From CAWJHE01 sp964614855 (GTDB lineage Bacteria; Chloroflexota; Anaerolineae; Anaerolineales; UBA4823), in contig CAZTMX010000156.1 of the NCBI GenBank assembly GCA_964614855.1, positions 1-6,788 of the forward strand: 6,788 bases of DNA, given 5' to 3'. Both the position numbers and the translations under genes were made by a program. The notes below the pieces were generated by a model, which saw only the letters and a list, made by a program, of their open reading frames with translations, did no database searches and was not told the DNA's origin. Positions 1 through 5,152 of the stretch are shown in pieces (the first letter of the stretch is position 1; each line of letters opens with the position of its first letter).

Positions 1-31
1 ACGGAGCGCTGAAATCATAACAGCGCTCCGT
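1..31 (-). terminator. Perfect hairpin after the substrate-binding protein gene, probable terminator
   Basis: ACGGAGCGCTG (1-11) and CAGCGCTCCGT (21-31) form a perfect 11-bp stem around a 9-nt AT-rich loop. The hairpin begins 21 bases past the stop of the minus-strand gene ending at 53, the usual position for an intrinsic terminator. On the minus strand the U-tract would fall left of position 1, outside the window, so termination cannot be confirmed. No T-run follows on the plus strand, which argues for minus-strand use. Confidence 0.65.
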
Positions 32-52
32 ATTGTCTAATTCATCGTTTGA

Positions 53-1339
53 CTAACGATCGTCCCAACTTGGTGCAGGCCAAATCGGCTCTGCGATCGC
101 ATATTCTTTTGGCCAAACAGCGATTGGTTGGCCGTTCTGGTACTGTGCTACCACAGCGGATCCAGCCAAGGCGCCATCTGCATCAAATGCAACACTATCC
201 CACTGGTATCCCCACAACTTACCAGCACCCTCGAAAGTAGTCGTGCGCAGCACCTCACCTAATTTCTTAGGATCGGTCGAGCATGCGATTTCCAGCGCGT
301 CCGCCAGCAAATACATGGACGAAACGGTGGTGTTTAGACCGCTCAAGGTCTTTCCGGTTTCTGCCAGGAATGCATCGCTGGTTTCCTTGGCGCCTTCAAG
401 CTTCATGAACGGTACCCAGTCCCAGGTCACATAGGTGCCTTCAGCGGCAGGCGTACCGACTGTTGACAGATATGTCGGATCCAAGAAACCGGAGCCCATG
501 TTGATCAGAGCCATCTTGGGATAATAGTCGTTTTCCTGCAATTGGCGTGTCCACAGGATCGCATCGTTGGTATTCGCCAGCAGGTAGACCACATCTGGAT
601 CCAAGGATTTGAGCTTTAGAATAGTATCGGTGAAGTCTTTCCCACCATTCTGGTAAACCAGGCTGTCAACCAATTCGAGCCCGGCTTCGGGTACAGTCTT
701 CTCCCAGGCAGCTTTGGCTGCTTCACCAAAGGCGATATTCATTGTGACAATCACTGCGGTCTTGGCACCCATTGCAACCGCAAATTCCGTATTGGCCTTG
801 CTGAGTTTATTCATATCCGACATGGACATGAATGTATACTTCAGGCCACGCCCGGTGATGCCGTTCGCAATTGCGTTTGCTACAATGAAAGGTACTTCAT
901 AGCGTTCTGTGATTTCTGTAGCTGGGATGACCACGTGAGCATGCAGTGCACCCACAATAGCGGTCACATTCTCCTGTGTCACCAGGCGCTCGGTTTCAGC
1001 GTTACCGATTTCAGATTTCGATTGGGTATCGCCATAAACCATTTGAATTTTTGCACCGTTCAGACAGGCAATACCACCAGCATCGTTAATCTTCTTTACA
1101 GCAAATTCATGTGCCAGTTTGAAATTTTGCCCATTGATCGCGTCTGTGCCGGTCAAGGGATAAAGACCACCGATTTTAACGACATTTTCTTCACCTGCTG
1201 GTGCAGCTGCCGGAGCTTCGGTTTGGGCAGGTTCAGCTGGTGCTGCAGGGGCGGTTGTAGGCGCAGCAGCCGGTGTGCAGGCTGAGACGAAAACCATCGC
1301 AAACAAAATCATGATTGATACGAATTTCCAGTTTTTCAT
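53..1339 (-). CDS. ABC transporter substrate-binding lipoprotein, branched-chain amino acid (LivJ/LivK) type
   Basis: Type I periplasmic-binding-protein fold (Peripla_BP_6 family), expected to capture an amino acid, amide or similar solute outside the membrane and deliver it to an ABC permease. The 428-residue product has a lipoprotein signal: Lys2 and Lys5, a hydrophobic stretch at 6-20, and the lipobox V-S-A-C with Cys21. An Ala/Pro/Thr/Glu linker follows (about 22-52), then the family opening KIGGLYPLTG (55-64). Other family hallmarks are IND-AGG near 84-89, a GD-TQS segment near 103, IVGA, and a C-terminal WPAPSWDDR tail. The frame stays open upstream to a TTG at 1432. I chose the ATG at 1339 because GGAGG sits 6 bases before it and a normal signal peptide starts there. 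No permease or ATPase gene is in the window, and a hairpin follows the stop, so it looks like the last or only gene of its transcript. Family is secure; ligand is unknown. Confidence 0.93.
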   Translation of the reverse strand: MKNWKFVSIMILFAMVFVSACTPAAAPTTAPAAPAEPAQTEAPAAAPAGEENVVKIGGLYPLTGTDAINGQNFKLAHEFAVKKINDAGGIACLNGAKIQMVYGDTQSKSEIGNAETERLVTQENVTAIVGALHAHVVIPATEITERYEVPFIVANAIANGITGRGLKYTFMSMSDMNKLSKANTEFAVAMGAKTAVIVTMNIAFGEAAKAAWEKTVPEAGLELVDSLVYQNGGKDFTDTILKLKSLDPDVVYLLANTNDAILWTRQLQENDYYPKMALINMGSGFLDPTYLSTVGTPAAEGTYVTWDWVPFMKLEGAKETSDAFLAETGKTLSGLNTTVSSMYLLADALEIACSTDPKKLGEVLRTTTFEGAGKLWGYQWDSVAFDADGALAGSAVVAQYQNGQPIAVWPKEYAIAEPIWPAPSWDDR

Positions 1340-1350
1340 ATTCTTCCTCC
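1340..1350 (-). promoter_or_regulatory. Ribosome binding site setting the start of the binding-protein gene
   Basis: Read on the minus strand, GGAGGAAGAAT leads directly into ATG at 1339. The GGAGG core (1350-1346) is 6 bases from the start codon. It fixes the start and excludes the 31-residue upstream in-frame extension, which would bury the signal peptide inside the protein. Confidence 0.85.
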
Positions 1351-1422
1351 GTGATCTATGGTTAAGGTTAGAAACACAATACAAACAAAGAACCAACCTG
1401 ATAAATGGAAATGTGTTGTTCC

Positions 1423-1430
1423 ACCTCCTC
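1423..1430 (-). other. Orphan Shine-Dalgarno-like GAGGAGGT
   Basis: The minus strand reads GAGGAGGT, close to the ideal anti-16S complement. No ATG, GTG or TTG follows at a usable distance; a GTG overlaps its end and an ATT lies about 10 bases on, opening only 14 codons. The real start of the binding-protein gene is about 84 bases further, with its own ribosome binding site. It could be a ribosome standby site, part of a leader structure, or chance. Confidence 0.3.
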
Positions 1431-1449
1431 AAGAGTTAGAGTACTAATA

Positions 1450-1508
1450 AGTAGAAACCTATGTGAAATACGGCATTGGATACAAATAGTCTTCCCAATA
1501 TTTCTACT
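1450..1508. repeat. Separated inverted repeat AGTAGAAA / TTTCTACT
   Basis: AGTAGAAA at 1450-1457 is mirrored perfectly by TTTCTACT at 1501-1508, with 43 bases between. Both copies carry an AATA-like extension on the outer side, offset by two bases. The pair lies 111-169 bases upstream of the binding-protein start and could be half-sites for a regulator. In sequence this AT-rich, chance is a real alternative. Confidence 0.3.
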
Positions 1509-1534
1509 ATTATTCAATTGTCAGGTGCTGTATT

Positions 1535-1561
1535 AGCTAAAGGGAGTTGCGTTCTTTAGCT
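1535..1561. repeat. 8-bp dyad AGCTAAAG / CTTTAGCT in the leader of the binding-protein gene
   Basis: AGCTAAAG (1535-1542) and CTTTAGCT (1554-1561) form a perfect 8-bp inverted repeat with an 11-base centre. It lies about 200 bases upstream of the binding-protein start. No T-run follows on the minus strand, so it is not an intrinsic terminator. An operator or leader stem-loop is possible. Confidence 0.4.
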
Positions 1562-1766
1562 CCGATCGCTTTCTTGCATGGAATGTAAGCTTAGTGACCT
1601 GGGGCTTTTATTTTTTTTGTAAGACAAATGAATTACAAAAACCGTCAATTTGTGAATATATTTGCAAACCAATTTTTTATAAAGTAGTTTAACAAAAATA
1701 ATTATGAATTTGATAAAGAAATCATAAAGATTTGGTAATATTTACATTAATACAAATGTGTAATCC

Positions 1767-2435
1767 TCATCTCACCAACCCATGCTCTCTGGCAAACAGC
1801 GCCGCCTGCAGCCTGTCTCGCAGTCCAAGGCGCGTCAGAATATTTGACATGTGGTTTTTTACCGTTCCCTCGCTCACACTGAGCTTTTCGGCAATCTCCC
1901 TGTTTGTCGCCCCGGTAGCTACCAACTTCAGTACTTCCAGTTCACGATCGGTCAAATCCACCCTGGTCTTTGCGTCGCTTACGGTTGGCGCGCCACCTGG
2001 TTTGTAGGCCGCCAGCTGGCCCACCAGCTTACCCGCCACACTGGGAGATAACTGGTAAATCCCCGCATAGGTCAGGCGAACAGCTTGCGCCAGGTCATGC
2101 GCTGGTATATCTTTGAGCAAATAGCCGCGCGCCCCTGCTGTCAGCGATTTGACGATGTATTCTTCATCGTCAAAAGTGGTCAGCATTAACACCTGGCACT
2201 CGGGCAGTTGCTTGCGGATCTCTACCACCGCGCTGATACCGTCCATCTTCGGCATACGCACATCCATCAAGATTACATTGGGTTTTAGCGCCAGCGCCTG
2301 GTTGAGGGCTTCTTCTCCATTTGTCGCCATGCCAACTACCTGGATGCCATCCTGTAATTCCAAAAGTGATGCAATCCCTTCCCGCACCAGCCTCTGATCG
2401 TCTGCTATTAACACGCTTATCATCTGCTCGCTCAT
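1767..2435 (-). CDS. Two-component response regulator, NarL/FixJ type (REC plus LuxR-type HTH)
   Basis: Cytoplasmic transcription regulator expected to be phosphorylated by the adjacent kinase. The 222-residue product has a receiver domain (about 6-120) with acidic pair Asp12-Asp13, phosphoacceptor Asp58 in LMDVRMPKMDG, switch Thr86/Thr87 and Lys108 in LLKD. A short linker leads to a LuxR/GerE helix-turn-helix (about 158-222), with LTDRELEVLKLVATG, NREIAEKL and the recognition helix region SEGTVKNHMSNIL. Length is normal for the family and all phosphotransfer residues are present. I prefer the ATG at 2435, which shares one base with the kinase stop (TGATG) and has GAGG 7 bases before it. A GTG at 2438 would add one residue, but its spacing is only 4 bases. 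The overlap implies translational coupling. Targets are unknown; the downstream binding-protein gene is a candidate. Confidence 0.95.
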   Translation of the reverse strand: MSEQMISVLIADDQRLVREGIASLLELQDGIQVVGMATNGEEALNQALALKPNVILMDVRMPKMDGISAVVEIRKQLPECQVLMLTTFDDEEYIVKSLTAGARGYLLKDIPAHDLAQAVRLTYAGIYQLSPSVAGKLVGQLAAYKPGGAPTVSDAKTRVDLTDRELEVLKLVATGATNREIAEKLSVSEGTVKNHMSNILTRLGLRDRLQAALFAREHGLVR

Positions 2436-3769
2436 CACACAACCTCATCAAAATTTTCTGCTCCACTCTCATGCATACGCGGGATTTCGGCTGTCAACAC
2501 AGTACCCTGCTGCGGGTCACTCTGGATGAATAACCGGCCTTGCAGCATCTCCAACCGCTCGCTGATCCCGCGCAATCCATAACCGAAATCAATATTATTT
2601 GCTCCCCCGTCTAAGCTCTCATCGTCATCTACTCTACCCTGCCAGTGCTGTGTATTGAACCCTTTGCCGTCATCCCTCAGCACCAGCCGGGCGGATTTTT
2701 CGTCAAAGATAACGCGCAAAAACACATGCCGCGCCTGGGCGTGCTTATGAATGTTTGTCAGCCCCTCCTGGGCAACTCGGTAAAAAGCTGTACGCGCAGA
2801 GCGCGAGTACAGGCTCTCATCACCGCTAAACTCCAGCCCCACCGAAAGGGCTTGTGTATCCTGGCTGCGCACCAGTTTTTCCAACTCCAGCCTCAGATCA
2901 AACCCGGCTTCCGTGCTGCGCAGCGCTCCCACCGACAAACGGATATCGCGTAATGCGTCGGCTGCTGCCTGCTTGGCATCATGGATCGCCTGGGTGGCTT
3001 CACGCGGGTTGCGTTCCTGGTAAGCCAATGCCTTCTCAAGCTGGATATGCACAGCCGTCAGCGAGTGCCCCAGCGAATCATGGATATCGCGCGCCAGCCG
3101 TACCCGTTCTTCCGCAGCTGCAAGCTCGGCGACCTGCTCGGTATAAGCCTGCAAACGCTTGTGAGAAATTTCCAGGTCAGCCAACAGCTTTTCTGTCTCC
3201 TGGCGGCGGTTGTCATCCACACGAATGATGTGCGCCACCAGCGGAACAAACAGCATGGTGAAAGTCAGTGCCATCAAGGTTCCCGATTTGGCAGGATCGA
3301 TATACCAGGTTGGCTGACCCTGGCTGGTGCGCCAGGCATAAAAAGCCACATAGAACAGGCTCAAGGCCGTGCTGGAACGAGCGCCCAGCGAAAAATATGC
3401 GCTGTAAGGGATCATGGGGTATAGAAATACAGCCGTCTTGGTACAATCCATTGCTACCATGGCCTCAATCAACCCAATGCGCAGAACCAGTTGGACAAGG
3501 CCAGCGCGCAGCGGCGGTGAGCTGCGAAAACGCGCTTCTTCATACCATTCCAAAGCCAAAAGCGCCAGGAGCAGCAGCCCAATCACCGAAGTGGCGTCAA
3601 ATATCAAACCGGTACGGCAATTTGCCAGTCCGTTGAGGAACGCCACCGCACCGACAATGCCAATATACAGTACGGAAAACTTGAAACGGAAAGGCCGCGA
3701 GGTCGTCCGCCGTAAAACTGACTCCAACCTGGTATGACTATTCGTTTGCGTATGCACAGGTTTATCCAT
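2435..3769 (-). CDS. Membrane sensor histidine kinase, NarL-partner (HisKA_3) type
   Basis: The 444-residue product has an N-terminal membrane block of about five or six hydrophobic segments (roughly 31-49, 55-74, 89-107, 112-146, 164-182), with no sizeable extracytoplasmic domain. It therefore probably senses within or near the membrane. A charged, probably coiled-coil linker (about 185-222) leads to the HisKA_3 dimerisation domain, with phospho-His230 in RLARDIHDSLGHSLTAV. The HATPase_c domain shows the N-box QEGLTNIHKHA (Asn339), G1 DDGKGF (366-371) and G2 GYGLRGI (396-402). An acidic stretch rich in Asp and Gly (about 374-394) lengthens the ATP lid between G1 and G2. All catalytic motifs are intact. 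Its stop overlaps the regulator start, so the two form a dedicated pair. I take ATG 3769 as the start; no Shine-Dalgarno precedes it, in line with the promoter directly upstream. The signal is not identifiable. Confidence 0.95.
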   Translation of the reverse strand: MDKPVHTQTNSHTRLESVLRRTTSRPFRFKFSVLYIGIVGAVAFLNGLANCRTGLIFDATSVIGLLLLALLALEWYEEARFRSSPPLRAGLVQLVLRIGLIEAMVAMDCTKTAVFLYPMIPYSAYFSLGARSSTALSLFYVAFYAWRTSQGQPTWYIDPAKSGTLMALTFTMLFVPLVAHIIRVDDNRRQETEKLLADLEISHKRLQAYTEQVAELAAAEERVRLARDIHDSLGHSLTAVHIQLEKALAYQERNPREATQAIHDAKQAAADALRDIRLSVGALRSTEAGFDLRLELEKLVRSQDTQALSVGLEFSGDESLYSRSARTAFYRVAQEGLTNIHKHAQARHVFLRVIFDEKSARLVLRDDGKGFNTQHWQGRVDDDESLDGGANNIDFGYGLRGISERLEMLQGRLFIQSDPQQGTVLTAEIPRMHESGAENFDEVV

Positions 3770-3777
3770 TGCACGCG

Positions 3778-3786
3778 ATTATAGCA
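3778..3786 (-). promoter_or_regulatory. Extended -10 promoter of the kinase-regulator operon, probably leaderless
   Basis: The minus strand reads TGCTATAAT (3786-3778), a perfect extended -10. Only 8 bases (CGCGTGCA) separate it from the kinase ATG at 3769, so transcription would start at or within a base or two of the start codon. No good -35 lies at 16-18 bases (TATCTG at 17), which an extended -10 can tolerate. The lack of a ribosome binding site before the ATG fits a leaderless message. Confidence 0.65.
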
Positions 3787-3819
3787 CGCGCCGGTTTGAG
3801 CAGATATAGCACAGCAGTC

Positions 3820-3866
3820 AACTCTTTTTAGCCGTAAGACATATGCCTTTAGGCTGTAACTCTTTT
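3820..3866. repeat. Direct repeat AACTCTTTT flanking palindrome GCCTTTAGGC
   Basis: AACTCTTTT occurs at 3820-3828 and 3858-3866, 38 bases apart, in the divergent control region. Between them is the palindrome GCCT-TT-AGGC (3845-3854), nested in AGCC (3830-3833) / GGCT (3852-3855). The block lies about 37 to 83 bases upstream of the kinase -10, where an activator or repressor could act. Function is inferred from position only. Confidence 0.35.
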
Positions 3867-3954
3867 GAAAAATCCAGATTGCAGCCCCCAAAAATATGCC
3901 ACCAGACACTGGTTATCGAAGGTGAAACCTGTTAATCTTTTCTAATAGACTCTC

Positions 3955-3960
3955 GGGAGG
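3955..3960 (+). promoter_or_regulatory. Ribosome binding site of the DegV-family gene
   Basis: GGGAGG lies 8 bases before ATG 3969 and confirms that start. The promoter is less clear: TGTTAATCT (3930-3938) resembles a weak extended -10, without a recognisable -35. Confidence 0.8.
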
Positions 3961-3968
3961 AGCAGAAA

Positions 3969-4832
3969 ATGAAAATAGTCACCGATTCCGGAAATGATAT
4001 TACCCAGGAACAGTTGGCGGGTGGGGCTTTAGTCACCATCCCCTTACGCCTGACCCTGGCAGGCATTACCTACCGCAGCGGGGTGGATATCACCCACAAA
4101 GATTTTTACGAACTGCTGGAAAAAACCGGTGATTTGCCTGTCACTTCTCTGCCGTCGCCAGGTGAGTTTGCCGATGCCTACCGGCAACTGGCTGCGGAAG
4201 ACCCAGACATTCTATCGGTGCACATTTCATCGGGTCTGAGCGGCACCATCAACGCCGCGCGCGAAGGCGCCTCGCTGGTGCCCGAAGCCAAGGTTACCTT
4301 TCAGGACACCTTCACCCTGTCGATCGGCGAAGGCTGGCAGGTGGAAGCAGCCGTGCGTGCCGCCAGCGCAGGCTGGGACGCAGCACGCACGCTGCCCATG
4401 CTGGAACGAGTGAAAGAGCTCACACAAACTGTCTATACCCTGCCGGATTTAAAATACCTGATCCACGGCGGGCGCATCAGCCACATGAAAGGCTTGCTGG
4501 CCTCCATACTTGATATTAAACCGATCATCGGTGTTTCAAAAACCGATGGCAAATATTACCAACGCGCACAGCAGCGTACCTTTAACAAAGCCCTTTCAGG
4601 TATCGTCAGCCTGATCGCCAAGGATTACCCGGCCGGTACACCTATGCGCATCCAGATCTGCCATACCAACTTCCCTGAAGGCGCACAAACACTGGAAAGA
4701 ATGCTTGCAGACGTGTTCCCACTGCAATCGCTGCCCCAATCCGATGTCGCCCCGGTCTTGGGCGCCCACACCGGCCCGGGGTTGGTCGGCTTGGCTTACG
4801 CGCCGGCAGAGCAATACCCCGAATTGCCTTAG
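3969..4832 (+). CDS. DegV/FakB family fatty-acid-binding protein
   Basis: FakB proteins hold a fatty acid so that the kinase FakA can convert it to acyl phosphate for lipid synthesis. This 287-residue protein has the normal full length and the family motifs in order: KIVTDSGNDI at the N-terminus (1-10), TSLPSPGEF (59-67), HISSGLSGTINAA (85-97), the YLIHGGRIS segment (163-171), KPIIGV (184-189) and GAHTGPGLVG (265-274). Arg169 and His267 sit where FakB proteins have the Arg and His that contact the fatty-acid carboxylate, and Thr59 matches the Thr of the TSxPS loop; this mapping is from memory of the family. The start is well supported by a GGGAGG ribosome binding site. It is transcribed away from the kinase and converges on the acyl-CoA synthetase. 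No FakA-like kinase is in the window, and bound lipid or physiological role cannot be read from sequence. Confidence 0.93.
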   Translation: MKIVTDSGNDITQEQLAGGALVTIPLRLTLAGITYRSGVDITHKDFYELLEKTGDLPVTSLPSPGEFADAYRQLAAEDPDILSVHISSGLSGTINAAREGASLVPEAKVTFQDTFTLSIGEGWQVEAAVRAASAGWDAARTLPMLERVKELTQTVYTLPDLKYLIHGGRISHMKGLLASILDIKPIIGVSKTDGKYYQRAQQRTFNKALSGIVSLIAKDYPAGTPMRIQICHTNFPEGAQTLERMLADVFPLQSLPQSDVAPVLGAHTGPGLVGLAYAPAEQYPELP

Positions 4833-4880
4833 ATCACAACCGCTCGTAGTTTTGGTGCGCAAAACAATTTAGAGAAAACC

Positions 4881-4937
4881 ACCACGGAGACACGGAGTTC
4901 ACGGAGAAAATCTTCGTGCTCTCCGTGTCTCCGTAGT
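4881..4937. repeat. 57-bp near-perfect palindrome (CACGGAGACACGGAG-type element)
   Basis: The left arm ACCACGGAGACACGGAG (4881-4897) pairs with 4921-4937 except for one C/A mismatch (4883/4935). After a 2x2 internal loop, CACGGAGA (4900-4907) pairs with TCTTCGTG (4911-4918) with one G-U, closed by an AAA loop. The structure lies 49 bases past the DegV stop, between convergent genes, and could serve as a terminator or RNA-stabilising hairpin in either direction, although no T-run follows immediately. The form recalls REP-like or small non-autonomous palindromic repeats. No transposase is nearby. Confidence 0.75.
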
Positions 4938-5133
4938 TATTGCACTTTGTTTTTGCCCTTCTCAGTGCTCTCCGTGTCTCCGTGGTTATTGCACTTTGTT
5001 TTTGCCCTTCTCAGTGCACTCCGTGTCTCCGTGGTTATTGCACTTTGCTTTTGCCCTTCTCAGTGCACTCCGTGTCTCCGTGGTTATTGCACTTTGTTTT
5101 TGCCCTTCTCAGTGCACTCCGTGTCTCCGTGGT
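4921..5133. repeat. 49-bp tandem repeat array, four full units plus a partial
   Basis: Full units start at 4921, 4970, 5019 and 5068, and a 17-base partial starts at 5117. Each unit is the 17-base arm CTCCGTGTCTCCGTGGT followed by a constant 32-base segment that contains TTTGTTTTTGCCC and ends in CAGTGCA. Units 2 and 4 are identical, unit 1 differs at two bases (A 4935, T 4969) and unit 3 at one (C 5048). Within the unit TGCACT and AGTGCA can pair (6 bp). The partial copy ends exactly where the palindrome arm ends, so the island 4880-5134 is bounded by 18-base perfect inverted ends. A 49-bp period is not a multiple of three, and apparent reading frames through it just repeat one peptide in shifted frames. 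I see no gene in the 320-bp gap 4833-5152. Confidence 0.95.
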
Positions 5134-5152
5134 GAATTCTTTTACGACTCCT

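Larger units (their letters stand above)
1340..1766. other. AT-rich intergenic region, 427 bp, likely leader/control region of the binding-protein gene
   Basis: I see no coding sequence here. The part from about 1610 to 1766 is very AT-rich, with runs of A and T and almost no G or C. No GC-rich hairpin with a T-run follows the response regulator stop (1767) on the minus strand, so read-through from the kinase-regulator transcript is possible. A weak minus-strand promoter-like pair is a TTGACG at 1648-1643 with a poor -10 (TCTTAC-like) about 18 bases on. I do not trust it enough to call. Two short inverted repeats and an orphan Shine-Dalgarno-like sequence are listed separately. Confidence 0.6.

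Noticed and set aside
1340..1432. N-terminal extension of the binding protein from the TTG at 1432
   Set aside because: It would put 31 mostly polar or mixed residues before a normal lipoprotein signal peptide, while ATG 1339 has a well-spaced GGAGG.
1583..1620. Plus-strand intrinsic terminator ending in the T-run near 1606-1619
   Set aside because: Only a weak 4-bp AAGC/GCTT stem precedes the T-run, and no plus-strand gene reads into it.
2645..3737. Several plus-strand open frames of 100-150 codons opposite the kinase gene
   Set aside because: They are antisense shadows of a gene with all kinase motifs intact. They lack ribosome binding sites and recognisable domains.
3816..3821. TTGACT on the minus strand as the -35 of the kinase promoter
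   Set aside because: It is 32 bases from TATAAT, far beyond the 16-18 range, and no acceptable -10 lies at the right distance from it.
4921..5133. A CRISPR-like array (17-base repeats with 32-base spacers)
   Set aside because: The spacers are the same sequence apart from single-base changes, the repeat is short, and there are no cas genes. It is a simple 49-bp tandem repeat.
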